Counted from the first letter of the stretch, positions 9,584 to 18,903 are shown. The stretch: DNA of 64,000 nucleotides from Methylomicrobium lacus LW14 (GCF_000527095.1 NZ_AZUN01000001.1:1054001-1118000), one strand, 5' to 3'. The notes: generated by a model from the letters alone, not told the origin. Made by a program: numbers and translations.

Positions 9584-9739
9584 ATATAATAAGCGTAATT
9601 GTCGACAAACCATTGCCGCCCAACAACGGCTTGAGAATCCCGGCTTTTTTACATGCCAGCAGCTAACGCGTTTGCTGACATGAAGACGGCCCTTCCGCTT
9701 CAAGCAAGCTATTTTCACTTTACTCAAAGGAGAGTTTCC

Positions 9740-9887
9740 ATGAAACATTATTTTGCAGCAACCGTACCCGCGAACCCGCGAGGATGATTATCAAAATGGC
9801 TATTTTGGCTCTTCCAATCCGCTCGAGCCTGAGGATTTCCAGGCCAAACCCAAGAAAACCAACGCAGGCAAATTCGCCTTGCAATGA
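9740..9887 (+). pseudogene. Remnant of a small gene upstream of the sirtuin
   Basis: An ATG at 9740 behind a good ribosome site (AAAGGAGAG) reads MKHYFAATVPANPRG and then stops. A shifted frame reads DYQNGYFGSSNPLEP and continues to a stop at 9885. Together they look like the two ends of a short coding sequence joined out of frame. I do not recognise the product. Confidence 0.35.
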
Positions 9888-9923
9888 GCAGCCATTAACA
9901 GAAAGTCAGGAGATTTCTATTTA

Positions 9924-10765
9924 ATGCAAACACCTATCGCCCCCTTGGTCCGCATAATCGCAGAGGCCTTGAAAACCGGAGAACTCATCACCCTCCTCAC
10001 CGGTGCCGGCGTTTCTGCGGAAAGCGGCATACCGACTTTTCGAGGCCGGGAGGGATACTGGACCGTAGGCTCAAAAAACTATCAGCCGAGCGGGATTGCC
10101 ACCCTGTCCATGCTTCAGCAAAACCCCAAGGAAGGTTGGAAATGGTTTCTCTTCCGGCGCGGCGTCTGTGAGGCTGCGACTCCCAACCCTGGACATTTGG
10201 CGATCGCACAAATGGAAGAACGGCTTGGCAGTCGATTCAGGCTGATCACCCAGAATGTCGATGGCCTGCCGGCAACACGAACGAAAGAACGTATCAGGTT
10301 CACGGCAATTTGGACTACATGCGCTGCACTAGAGAGCGCTGTGCTGATGCAGTATATCCGCTTCCGGAAGGCCTGACCCGAATATCGAGAGGCGATGATC
10401 TTTCCGCCTGCGCTTGGGGCATGCTGATTTGCCCTAAATGCAAATCCATGACCCGGCCGCATGTCTTGCTCTGGGACGAGTATTACGACGAACCGCATTA
10501 CCGGTTCGAAAGTTCGCTCGATGCCGCCGGCAAAACCGCTTTGCTCATCGTCGCGGGCACAACCGGTTCGGCAAACCTACCGAATCAGGTCGTAAGCACC
10601 GTACTGCGACGCGGCGCAGCCATCATCGACATCAATCCCGATTTCAATATATTTTCCGAGACGGCGCAACGAAGCCCAGGAGGCCTCTTCCTGCAAGGCG
10701 GCAGCGCAGCCTTTCTGCCCATGCTTGCCGATTTAATAAAAGACCGGATCGCTGCCGGATCCTAG
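9924..10765 (+). pseudogene. Frameshifted SIR2-family NAD-dependent deacetylase
   Basis: Two overlapping frames make one sirtuin. The first (from 9924) carries the NAD motif TGAGVSAESGIPTFRG and ends its good match at TQNVDGL. The second resumes at GNTNERTYQVHGN, giving the catalytic His in QVHGN, a Cys pair CTRERC, a second pair CPKC, and then the C-terminal NAD-binding half to a stop at 10763. At about 10269 the expected segment between DGL and GN is missing, consistent with a deletion of about 10 bases. Either the gene is dead or the assembly has an error there; no other lesion is seen. Confidence 0.8.
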
Positions 10766-10941
10766 ATCTTGCGTTTTAATGGAATCGCCAGACCAGGCGC
10801 CCCCTCTTTTTCGAAGCCCCCTACTCTTGTCAGTATGGATGACATACTTTTCTGAGCATCTGTTAAAATAAAAGGTTTGCGCACGAAAAGAACAACCTGG
10901 TAGGAAATTGAGCCACAGACACAATAGCAGTGGGTTTTGAT

Positions 10942-11142
10942 ATGAGAAAAACGAGGAAATCTAAGAAAAATACCAATCAAACCGATTTATTCGAGCTGGT
11001 GGCGCATTTGGAGCAGTTGGAACAAATCAACTCCGAACTCACGATGATCACGTCGCTGGGTCAGCTGGAGTTAAGCACGATCGTTGAAAAGCAAATGGAT
11101 TGGGTGGATCTAGACGAGACACAGAAACAAGTGGCGTTGTAA
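10942..11142 (+). CDS. Small hypothetical protein
   Basis: A 66-residue frame with a very basic N-terminus (MRKTRKSKKN) followed by an acidic, leucine-rich helical body (LVAHLEQLEQINSEL). It is predicted cytoplasmic and could be a short nucleic-acid or partner-binding protein. I do not recognise the family. ATG at 10942 is preferred over the GTG four codons upstream. It stands alone between the dead sirtuin and a second small frame. Confidence 0.4.
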   Translation: MRKTRKSKKNTNQTDLFELVAHLEQLEQINSELTMITSLGQLELSTIVEKQMDWVDLDETQKQVAL

Positions 11143-11246
11143 CATACTTTTTCAAGCTTCTGACCGCGTTTGGGAGCTGACCGCATCGTTAACTTGATCA
11201 TTGAGCCCGCCCCCAAAAAGCACAGATATCTACACAACTAAGAACA

Positions 11247-11411
11247 ATGATCAAGATATGTAAGCATAAACGCTATGGGAAATTGGTGGCGGCGCATAGT
11301 AATTGCACGCATGAACTTGCCCGTCACTGTGATGAGTGGGCACTGTGCGTCCATGACTGGTCGCGGCTAAACTATCACCGGCTGGAGGTAAACAAGACCG
11401 TTATCAGATGA
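11247..11411 (+). CDS. Small Cys/His-rich protein candidate
   Basis: A 54-residue frame from ATG 11247. It has a regular spread of potential metal ligands: CKH near the start, HSNCTH in the middle, HCDEWALCVH after it. No ribosome site is strong (AAGAAC only). The pattern suggests a small zinc-binding protein or an end fragment of one, but I do not recognise it and chance is possible. Confidence 0.25.
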   Translation: MIKICKHKRYGKLVAAHSNCTHELARHCDEWALCVHDWSRLNYHRLEVNKTVIR

Positions 11412-11530
11412 CCCATGCGACTGGACAAAAAACGCGAGAACTTCTCGTACGCCTGTCTGGGCGACAGATGAAGCGGATTTGTGTAGATACCTATGCTTTT
11501 AAAGCGCGGGATTTATTTATTCAGCGACGC

Positions 11531-11977
11531 TCAGGGCTTAATGTTGATGACTATCCCCACCCCTTCAGTCAACTTTTGTTTTTCAACTTCAGGTTCTTGC
11601 GATGTCAACAATCTGCCATTGAGCTGCATGGGGCGCGTCATTTTTTTTTCGCCAGCGAAAATATTGGTTTCCTTAGCCTGGATCCCTGTGTTTTGTCCGG
11701 TTAATGGCCCGCTTTCCTCAACATACGCGTGCGTAATAGAAAGATTCAGCGGCTTTTGCGGCCCGCTCTGTTTAGCAAGGTCGTTTTTACCGGCAACACT
11801 TGTCGATTTTTTCTGATTTGTCTTAACAGATTTTGTGTTATTGCGTATTGTGACTTCAACAACAGGTTTCTGCTTTGTCACCGCCGAACTATGACTCTCT
11901 TCAGCCTCGATGTAATCACTAAGAAAAACACAGGAAGCCGCTAAAAAAGCTGATAAAAAAATACGCTGTATTTTCAT
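11531..11977 (-). CDS. Secreted hypothetical protein
   Basis: 148 residues. The ATG at 11977 has an excellent GGGAGGTAAG ribosome site; a GTG 12 bases upstream would sit inside that site. The N-terminus (MKIQRIFLSAFLAASCVFLS) is a signal peptide; the Cys could be a lipobox but the motif ASC-V is imperfect. The rest is Lys/Thr/Gln-rich and low in hydrophobics, suggesting a disordered periplasmic protein. No family recognised. Confidence 0.6.
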   Translation of the reverse strand: MKIQRIFLSAFLAASCVFLSDYIEAEESHSSAVTKQKPVVEVTIRNNTKSVKTNQKKSTSVAGKNDLAKQSGPQKPLNLSITHAYVEESGPLTGQNTGIQAKETNIFAGEKKMTRPMQLNGRLLTSQEPEVEKQKLTEGVGIVINIKP

Positions 11978-12266
11978 CTTACCTCCCACCTCAGCTATAA
12001 CACAGGCATCCGATGGTTTTATTTTATACCGATAAAGGCTAATTGAAATACTTAAGATGTAAGAATTTCTAGCTACTGAGCCCTATACAGTTCAAGATAG
12101 TGGATTTATCAAGGGTGACGATATATAAAAAACCCGTCGATGGCGTTCACGATAGGTTTGTCTTAATTTTTAGTTTTTAGTTTCATGTTCCATATGTAGA
12201 ATGGCCGCATTGGCTTGGCATCAATCCCGCGCTCGACAATTTCAACCAAACAGTAAGATAAATTTT
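11978..12266. other. Intergenic region without recognised features
   Basis: It lies between two divergent secreted-protein genes and should contain both promoters. I see no clear paired -35/-10 elements or hairpin. It is AT-rich compared with the housekeeping blocks. Confidence 0.4.
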
Positions 12267-13148
12267 ATGGCCCTCTCACCTAAAACCATCGTCTTTTTCG
12301 CGGTTTTAGCTACGATAGCTATGGGCGTCGTTGCGCAACAACCTGCGCATGAGCAGAGCGAACAAATCGAGACGATTTCCGATATCCCCGTAGGATCCAA
12401 GCTCACTTTCGATCATTCAATTGAAATCGCAGGCGCAATTGGGAGTGGTGCTCACATCAAAGTTACCAAAGGGGGTGTAAAAATACACGGAGAAGTGCAA
12501 GACAATGTTACGCTGGAAACCCAAAAAGGCAGCACTGTTATCGTCACCCGTGCAAGCAGCATTGCCCTAAATTCAGGAAGCGCTATTGTCATCACAGAAA
12601 GCCAAAACAGTAGAAGCATCACGATCAATGGACAACAAATCGATACGGGAACGACAGAGAATTTTGGCGGATTTAGTGGGATTGAAATCCAAGGCAGTGT
12701 CAGTAATCATGCGAATCTGAAGACCGATGCCTCGATTATTGTTGCAGGAAATGTGGGGGCCGCCTCTTCCCTAAAAGCCAATGGCCGCATAAAAATTGGA
12801 GGCAATATTGGAAGTGGTGCTTCCCTCGTAACAAGAGGAAGCATCAATGCGGAAAATATGGGCAACTACGTGAAAGCCGATGCAGGAGGTCATATAGAAG
12901 CGTTCAACATCGGTAGAAAAGCCAACCTTGCTGCCGGTGGAAGCATTCAGGTGCGGAACGTTTCTACGGGCGCGACTCTTGATGCTGGAGGGTCTGTAAC
13001 CACGGGCACTATCGCATCCGGTGCTAAAGTCAACGCTGGCGGAAGCATCAATGCCAAAGCCGCCGATGCAAAGGATATTTCGGCGGGAGGTTCTATGCGC
13101 ATTGGCGGCGGCAAGATTCGCCATGCTGTCGATTTCGATCTAGAGTAG
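12267..13148 (+). CDS. Secreted repeat protein, predicted beta-helix (bactofilin/DUF342-like repeats)
   Basis: 293 residues from ATG 12267, with a signal peptide ending near VVAQQ. From about residue 50 to the end the chain is built of degenerate 17-20-residue units with pattern GxIxxGAxLxAGGSI, for example NIGSGASLVTRGSI and TIASGAKVNAGGSI. Regular Gly, Ala and Ile spacing of this kind folds as a right-handed beta-helix in bactofilins and DUF342 proteins. Unlike bactofilins it has an export signal, so it may form an extracytoplasmic polymer or fibre. Function inferred only from shape. Confidence 0.65.
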   Translation: MALSPKTIVFFAVLATIAMGVVAQQPAHEQSEQIETISDIPVGSKLTFDHSIEIAGAIGSGAHIKVTKGGVKIHGEVQDNVTLETQKGSTVIVTRASSIALNSGSAIVITESQNSRSITINGQQIDTGTTENFGGFSGIEIQGSVSNHANLKTDASIIVAGNVGAASSLKANGRIKIGGNIGSGASLVTRGSINAENMGNYVKADAGGHIEAFNIGRKANLAAGGSIQVRNVSTGATLDAGGSVTTGTIASGAKVNAGGSINAKAADAKDISAGGSMRIGGGKIRHAVDFDLE

Positions 13149-13229
13149 AACTTAAAAAACACTTATTACGTTTGACAGTACTGGCTAGTCGATTTATGTT
13201 ACGACTTTCATTGGAAACAGAGGTCCGCC

Positions 13230-14834
13230 ATGACTCGTTTCAGGTATTCTCAAGTAATGCGACTATTTTCAATTGGAATGATTGTTGCTGGCTTGCTGTT
13301 TACAGCGCAACCGATCCAGGCAAAATCCAGACAACCCGCATGGCATGTCTTTGTCGACCAATTTATTGAAAGTTACTTCATCCTGCACCCGTCTTTCGCA
13401 GTCAATGCCGGTCGCCATGGCTTCGATGGTAAACTGCCCGACTGGAGTCCAGTGGGGTTGAGCAAAGAAATACAGTGGCTTAAATCCGAACGGAAAAAGG
13501 CTAGCCAGTATCGCACTTCGGCGCTAAAAGAATCCGAGCGATTCGAGCGGCAGTACCTGCTTGCGGTGATCAACGAGAAATTGTTTTGGTTGCAAACCGC
13601 TGAAACGCCATACAAGAACCCTATGTTCTATTCTCCCAGTTTGGATCCCAATGTTTATGTGAGCCGTGCCTATGCTCCAATCGAACAGCGGCTACGCGCC
13701 TTTATCGAAGATGCCAAGGTTGCCTTTGCTACGGTCACCGATTCCCAATTGAAGAAAGCATTCGATGCGGTAGTCCCCATGGCGGCCAAGTCGATGCGAG
13801 AGCTAACAGGCTGGATGGAACTCCAACGCCCCCGCGCCACCGGCGATTTTGCCATGGGTGCAGCGCGTTTTCAGGAAATGCTCAAGGCCACGGAAGGTGT
13901 CAATTTGCCGTTGAATGCCCTGGAAAAAGTGGGACGTGCAGACCTCCAACGCAATCTCGATGCCCTCAAGGAGGCCTGTAAACACTATGCGCCGAATGCT
14001 TCCCTCCAATCCTGTGTAGGAAAGGTCGAAGCTCAGAAACCAGCTAATGGGACCGTTGCCGTGGCGCGTCAGCAGCTTAGTACCTTGAAGGCGTTCGTTG
14101 CCGAACAAAATCTCGTATCCATCCCGGACCCAGAGGGGGCAAACGTTGCGGAATCACCGCCTTTCAACCGATGGAATTTAGCCTACATTGACATTCCTGG
14201 TCCTTTCGAACACGGACTTCCTTCAACCTATTATGTCGCGCCCCCGGACCCTGCCTGGAGTCCGGCCGAGCAGGCGGCTTACATACCCAGCAAGGCGGAT
14301 CTGCTTTTTGTTTCGGCCCGCGAAGTGTGGCCTGGACATTTTTTGCAACGGTTGCATGCCCGTCATGTAGGCTCGAAATTCGGCCAATTGTTTAGAAGCA
14401 ACGCATTTTCCGAAGGTTGGGCGCATTATACGGAAGAGTTGATGTGGGAGGCCGGCTTGAATGCCGGAGATACTGAATCGCATATCGGCCAGTTGGTAAA
14501 CGCTTTGCTCCGTAACGTTCGATTTCTCTCTGCAATCGGCCTACATACCCAGGGAATGACCGTAGAGGCCTCTGAAAAAATGTTTCGAGAACTTGCCTTT
14601 TGTGACATAGGCAATGCGCGTCAACAAGCGGCTCGCGGCACATTCGATCCGGCTTATCTTAACTATACCTTGGGCAAATTAATGATCCGTAAACTTAGGG
14701 AGGAATGGACAGTGCCGCACGGTGGGCGAGCATCATGAAAGGCTTTCCACGATGCCTTTCTGTCTTATGGCGCGCCTCCTATTCCATTAGTGCGAAAGAC
14801 CATGTTAGCCGGCAATTCCGGTTCTGATCTTTGA
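13230..14834 (+). pseudogene. DUF885 family protein with an in-frame TGA near the C-terminus
   Basis: Secreted (signal peptide ending QPIQA) member of the DUF885 family, often treated as zinc-dependent peptidases. Family signatures are the EVWPGHFLQ segment and the EGWAHYTEELMWE segment. The frame stops at a TGA (14736-14738) after 502 residues. The same frame then continues as KAFHDAFLSYGAPPIPLVR to a second TGA at 14832-14834. The family has a Trp at this point (GGR-x-W-KAFHDAF), so the TGA most simply replaces a TGG. The 502-residue product lacks about 31 C-terminal residues and may or may not function. Confidence 0.75.
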
Positions 14835-15143
14835 ATGAGTTGCATCGAAAGGCGGGCATGACAACATCCGCATCGATATGAAAAGAATGCCTTTGTTTAA
14901 CAAAACGAATTGTCAGGACCATAGCATTGTTGGGTTGCGAAAGTCCGTAAGGCGAATCCGCCCTACCCTCCGGCTTTTCTTTAACCCAGTGGGATACGCG
15001 CTCCACGTATCATTTGGGAGCCCTGGGAACGCCGAGCTGGGGCTCGACGTTCCCAGTAACAACCGGGCAGGTCTTCAGCCGGAGAGTTATTTTTTTCGAA
15101 AGCCTTAATGCCCGTTTTGCAGCGCGTGGAAACTATAAGCGAA
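14835..15143. other. Intergenic region, nothing recognised
   Basis: About 310 bp between the DUF885 gene and the convergent secreted gene. Short frames here are not protein-like. No strong hairpin with a T run is visible. Confidence 0.4.
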
Positions 15144-15767
15144 TCAATCTTCAACGGCTCCCTGCTGCACATATCCCAAAGATTCAAGCTCAGCAGAGTA
15201 TCTGGCCAGAGCCGCATCGAATGTTTCCCCCGCTTTATTGCTCTTCAAGGTACTCGCAGAGTCAAAACCAACTTTCCAGCCGCCCCACGTAAGAGTCGCC
15301 TCCCCCGTGCTGTCGGAATAGACAATGCCGCTACCGACATGCCCGCTCATGATTTTCGGAAAAGGAATAGTCACCTTGCTGTTCGCTGTGCCGTTCACCG
15401 TTAACGGAGTATTCTTACCATGGAAGTAAGCGGTTTCCACAGTTGCCCCGGCATCGATCTCGCTTTGCAAGGGCGTGCGAGCGATGGCGGTGTAATTACC
15501 GTTCGCCCCCTTAACCTGCACAAAATGCGGATTATTCAACGGCGTAACCTTGTAGGATTTAACCCCTTTGGCCGCCGAGTAATCGATCACGGATGCCTGA
15601 ATGTTTTGATAATCCACGATGAGGATCTGCTTCTTTGTCAGAAAGCCGCCATGACCTTCGCCGTTGAATGCATCGGTACGGTTCCCTTTGTAAATGATCA
15701 GATCCGCCGCAGCAAGCGTCGGCGTCAGTAGTGTCGCTGCGAGGAGAAGACGAAAAACAATTTTCAT
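15144..15767 (-). CDS. Secreted hypothetical protein
   Basis: 207 residues with a clear signal peptide (MKIVFRLLLAATLLTPTLAAA). The mature part has alternating hydrophobic and polar stretches typical of a beta-rich periplasmic or extracellular domain, with no cysteine pairs and no membrane anchor. I do not recognise the family. One of at least five exported proteins in this 7 kb, a common pattern in accessory regions. Confidence 0.6.
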   Translation of the reverse strand: MKIVFRLLLAATLLTPTLAAADLIIYKGNRTDAFNGEGHGGFLTKKQILIVDYQNIQASVIDYSAAKGVKSYKVTPLNNPHFVQVKGANGNYTAIARTPLQSEIDAGATVETAYFHGKNTPLTVNGTANSKVTIPFPKIMSGHVGSGIVYSDSTGEATLTWGGWKVGFDSASTLKSNKAGETFDAALARYSAELESLGYVQQGAVED

Positions 15768-15955
15768 AATATAATTTGATGAAATGTAAGAATCAATTTA
15801 ATAAAAGCTAGCAACCACCGTAGGCTGCCTTCATATATCCTGAACAATCCATCCGAAATTTGCAACATCTTATTGAATAGCGATCAAGTAACGTACTCAA
15901 GACTTGCTGCACGAAGTCCATAAGACGAACTCGCGTAATCAATCCGCTTAACATG

Positions 15956-16140
15956 CATAGCATCCTTTCCCCAAACCATCCGGGCAGCCGGTTCGATCTG
16001 GATTACTCTGTCGAAACGCACATGCCAATGTCTATCGAACGCTTGAGCGCCCATCCGGGTTTCAAGGGTTAGCGTGTAACAGGGACTCGGCGGCATCATT
16101 CAAGGCAGTAACGAAGTGCTGATTTCTCGGTAGCTGTTTA
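15956..16140 (+). pseudogene. Decayed, internally deleted copy of an EthD-family gene
   Basis: The bases align closely with the intact EthD-family gene at 59267-59590, including its start region (catcct), the FDL-Y--VETHMPMSI segment and the shared end gaagtg-tgatttctcggtag-ctgttta. Reading is broken by TAG after AHPGFKG at about 16070. About 150 bases of the central and C-terminal part are missing, with the remaining pieces joined at about 16110. This is a dead paralogous fragment 43 kb from the working copy. Confidence 0.8.
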
Positions 16141-16289
16141 ATGCACCAATCAAAATAAATCAAAAAGTATTTCTGAAACTAATATTAAGCGCGACAAGTC
16201 TTAGAGTTAACGTACAGGCTCTGCCATTATGTTTATAGATGGTCCTGTTGTCTAAAATTCTAGTGAACTCTAATCAAAGGAAAGTTCTT

Positions 16290-16784
16290 ATGAAACTGAT
16301 ACGTTTCGCACCGCTAACACTCGCCATCACGTTCGTTTCGGCACCAGCTGACGCCCTTGATCTTACGGGAACATGGAGTGGTAAATTCAATTGCTCGAAC
16401 TTCGACGGCCTTAAGTACAATACGGTAGATAAAAATCAGACCCTGAAAATTACCCAGCCCCAGCCTGGACAGAATGTATATGTTGAATGGGTCGGGGTGG
16501 CCAAGTTTACGGGGGTCGTAATCGACAACCAGAAAAATCCCGATTCCAAGGGCCAGGTAGCCATGGCAGATTGCTCGACGAGCCCCGAACTCAACGCCTT
16601 TTATGCCGAGATTGCCAAATTAAGTGCGAGCGTAAATCGCAGCAAGAGTAAGGGTTCACTGAGTGGTACGTCGATCTATAGCATTCCTGAGTCTCAGAAC
16701 GCCCCGCAAACAGTAGGCCAATGCAAGTGGAATTTCAAATTAGTCGATCCCCAAGATCCTGGTGTGGGAGCCGGCTGCCAGTGA
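16290..16784 (+). CDS. Secreted hypothetical protein
   Basis: 164 residues from ATG 16290 with an AAAGGAAA ribosome site. The signal peptide ends near ADALDLTG. LTGTWSGKFNC and a later paired Cys (ADCSTS, GQCKWNF, GAGC) suggest a disulfide-bonded beta-barrel-like periplasmic protein; the G-W opening is reminiscent of lipocalin-like folds but too weak to assign. First of three closely spaced exported-protein genes in the same direction (16290, 16812, 17465). Confidence 0.6.
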   Translation: MKLIRFAPLTLAITFVSAPADALDLTGTWSGKFNCSNFDGLKYNTVDKNQTLKITQPQPGQNVYVEWVGVAKFTGVVIDNQKNPDSKGQVAMADCSTSPELNAFYAEIAKLSASVNRSKSKGSLSGTSIYSIPESQNAPQTVGQCKWNFKLVDPQDPGVGAGCQ

Positions 16785-16811
16785 TAGGATAAAACCGTAA
16801 AAGGGTTCGTA

Positions 16812-17456
16812 ATGAATCAAGCCAATACGAACATCAAAGGGATGCCATTGTGCCTAATCATCATGATGTTATCCGGATGCGCGCAGCAATCCTTGCCGCG
16901 GCCCGTGACCGACGCAACCGAGCGTTATTTCGGAACAGGCTATTCGGCGTTGCCGCCGGAGGGTAATGACTGGCACTTTCTTGAGCAAAGCCCTAACCTC
17001 ACCGTCTTTGGCAAAGTGCTGCCCGCACAAAGAAAGAAATTGATGCATACCTTTGTTGCCACGATTATGGTGATGAAACCGGAAATCCAGAAAGTTAATT
17101 TTGCGGCCGAGTTTCCGAAAGCGCAGGAAGAACTGTTTAGGGCGCAATTGACTAGGAAGGGATTTCGGCTGCTTAGCCTTCAGTCGGTCCCTTACGGCCT
17201 TCCAGGCAGCTATTGCTCCCGCTATGATTTGGAACAAGAAGAACGGAATAATCCTTATACGCCCGGCCTCGTTTTTAATATCACGGCGCACGGTTTCGTT
17301 TGCCTCGACGCCTCATCCGAATTTATGATCGATGCTTCCTATTCCGAAAGAAGGCCACAAGGCAGCGCGTCGGCACTCGATGATAAACTGAAACGGGAAG
17401 CGGAAGGCTTTCTAAGACATATCGCGGTGACGCCGCTTAGACAAACCAAAGAGTGA
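16812..17456 (+). CDS. Predicted lipoprotein
   Basis: 214 residues with a lipobox MLSGC after a hydrophobic stretch, so probably lipidated at Cys23. The mature part mixes helices and strands with no recognised domain. It follows the previous gene by 27 bp, and its TGA overlaps the upstream region of the rhodanese-like gene, indicating a three-gene transcript of exported proteins. Unknown function. Confidence 0.6.
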   Translation: MNQANTNIKGMPLCLIIMMLSGCAQQSLPRPVTDATERYFGTGYSALPPEGNDWHFLEQSPNLTVFGKVLPAQRKKLMHTFVATIMVMKPEIQKVNFAAEFPKAQEELFRAQLTRKGFRLLSLQSVPYGLPGSYCSRYDLEQEERNNPYTPGLVFNITAHGFVCLDASSEFMIDASYSERRPQGSASALDDKLKREAEGFLRHIAVTPLRQTKE

Positions 17457-17464
17457 TTGATTTT

Positions 17465-17863
17465 ATGAACGCCAAAACGACAATAATGAAAAAATCCTGT
17501 GCCGTTATCGCAATGCTTGCCTTCGTTGCGGGATGCAATTTTCAAAAGCCGGACTATGTCAAAACCATATCCGCAGACGAATTAAACCGGACCCTACAAA
17601 ATGCCGATATTTTTCTGGTTGACGTACACACGCCCCAGCAGCGGCATATCAAAGGCACCGATATTTTCATTCCTTACGACGACGTCGCGAAACACCAGGA
17701 CAAATTGCCCCAAGATAAAAACACACCGATCTACCTCTATTGCGAAAGCGGCCCGATGGGCAATGCGGCGGCAAGATCGCTTTATGAATTGGGTTACCGT
17801 AACTTATTCAATCTGGAAGGCGGCGCCAAGGCCTGGAGAAAGGCGGGGCTTGCTTTTGAATGA
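17465..17863 (+). CDS. Rhodanese-like lipoprotein
   Basis: 132 residues. Signal peptide with lipobox FVAGC, then one rhodanese domain: the LVDVHTPQQRHIKGTDIFIP segment and the active-site loop YLYCESGPMGN with its Cys intact, followed by the typical LYELGYRNLFNLEGGAKAW end. Single-domain rhodaneses carry sulfur as a persulfide; placement outside the inner membrane suggests a periplasmic sulfur-transfer or redox role. The ATG at 17465 has AAAGAG upstream; ATG 17486 is an alternative. Confidence 0.8.
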   Translation: MNAKTTIMKKSCAVIAMLAFVAGCNFQKPDYVKTISADELNRTLQNADIFLVDVHTPQQRHIKGTDIFIPYDDVAKHQDKLPQDKNTPIYLYCESGPMGNAAARSLYELGYRNLFNLEGGAKAWRKAGLAFE

Positions 17864-17866
17864 GCG

Positions 17867-18394
17867 TCATTCATAAAGACAATCGCTCAAATCGGGCAGC
17901 TTGGTCCAGTCGACTTCGCCCTGATTTTCGACTTCCTTACCGTAAGCAATACCCGTTTCCAGTTGATGCAGGTGAAACGCGCTGAATGCCTTGTCGAAAT
18001 CCGCATTCAAGAAACTGCTGGTTAATTGCGCCGTGACGCAATAAAGTTCCGAATAATCTTTGCAGTGTCCTGACGCGCAGGCATGGATGCGGTCGCTGAT
18101 CACTCGCATCAACGACAACACCGTCCCGTCATGCCGCCAGAATACCGGCTGCTCGTCCACCTCAAATTCGCAGCCTTGCTGCGCAATCGCGTTCAAGGCC
18201 ACATAGACCAAAGCAGTCAGCCGGGACAGAATTTCGGCCATATCGCCCTGTTTGATCGCCAGCAGCGCCTGTTTGCCCGCCTCCATCAGCCAGGCCTGTC
18301 GCATCACGATAGCCATGTCGGAGATATGGCCCTCTGCCGCCGGAAAGCCGAATTTTGCGCGGTATTCTCTGACTGATTGCAAATGTTTGTTCAT
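17867..18394 (-). CDS. All-alpha NTP pyrophosphohydrolase-like protein, probably degenerate
   Basis: 175 residues. The N-terminal VREYRAKFGFPAA and the later ALVYVALNAIAQQG resemble MazG/HisE-type all-alpha NTP pyrophosphohydrolases. The acidic EE-x-x-E and E-x-x-D pairs that bind magnesium in that family are largely replaced here (MEAGKQALL, ILSRLTAL), so catalysis is doubtful. Assignment rests on pattern only. It converges on the rhodanese-like gene with 3 bp between the stops. Confidence 0.45.
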   Translation of the reverse strand: MNKHLQSVREYRAKFGFPAAEGHISDMAIVMRQAWLMEAGKQALLAIKQGDMAEILSRLTALVYVALNAIAQQGCEFEVDEQPVFWRHDGTVLSLMRVISDRIHACASGHCKDYSELYCVTAQLTSSFLNADFDKAFSAFHLHQLETGIAYGKEVENQGEVDWTKLPDLSDCLYE

Positions 18395-18494
18395 GTCCGC
18401 TCACCTCTAAATGAGAGCTTTATGCTTTCGCAAACCGATGAAATGAGGCTTACCCCTGTAGGTCTACGACTTCGGGCGGCAGAGGATGGTTCAT

Positions 18495-18830
18495 TTAAGG
18501 GGATTGAAGGGCCTGATCCTTGAAAACCTGGTCTTCGGTCAGGTAAAAATGATTCACGATGCCGATCGCGCGAATATGCTTATTGCCGATCGCGGTATCG
18601 TAGGCGCTAAAAAAAATATAGTCCTTGCGCTCGGTTTGCTGGACCATCAGCCTGGACGCGACCCCGCCCAGCACAGAGCCGATCATGCCTTGGAGCGGAT
18701 CATTGGATTGCCCGGTTTTTGCCTGAATGCGCTGATTGATGAATTGGTCATAGCTGTCGATGTTCGGATTGGTATAGGCCAGAAATCCGAAGAAAGCGAT
18801 CAGGATCAGAGCAGAGACTAACAATTTCAT
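18495..18830 (-). CDS. DUF4359-like exported protein
   Basis: 111 residues from ATG 18830 with GGGAGAG upstream. An N-terminal hydrophobic helix (MKLLVSALILIAFFGFLAY) is followed by TNPNIDSYDQFIN and a later KDYIFFSAYDT segment, the pattern I associate with DUF4359. It is likely anchored in or exported across the inner membrane. Function unknown. It stands alone between two hypothetical regions. Confidence 0.5.
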   Translation of the reverse strand: MKLLVSALILIAFFGFLAYTNPNIDSYDQFINQRIQAKTGQSNDPLQGMIGSVLGGVASRLMVQQTERKDYIFFSAYDTAIGNKHIRAIGIVNHFYLTEDQVFKDQALQSP

Positions 18831-18903
18831 GATACTCTCCCAAAAAGGCAAGGCGGCAAACCGATTCGCGTTTGCCGCCCCTAAAGCATTGACAGATAAA
18901 GAC

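Larger units (their letters stand above)
8952..9739. other. Gene-poor accessory stretch with repeated palindromes
   Basis: I see no convincing gene in these 788 bp. The short open frames at 9373-9558 (-) and 9463-9666 (+) overlap each other and look like neither secreted nor conserved proteins. The only clear structure is three copies of a 17-bp palindrome, listed separately. The stretch separates the housekeeping block from a decayed sirtuin and is probably a scar of past insertions. Confidence 0.6.

Noticed and set aside
9463..9666. 67-residue plus-strand frame
   Set aside because: Pro-rich random-looking sequence overlapping a minus-strand frame and a palindrome; no ribosome site.
14736..14738. 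Selenocysteine codon in the DUF885 gene
   Set aside because: The family position is Trp, not Cys, and I see no SECIS-like hairpin just downstream.
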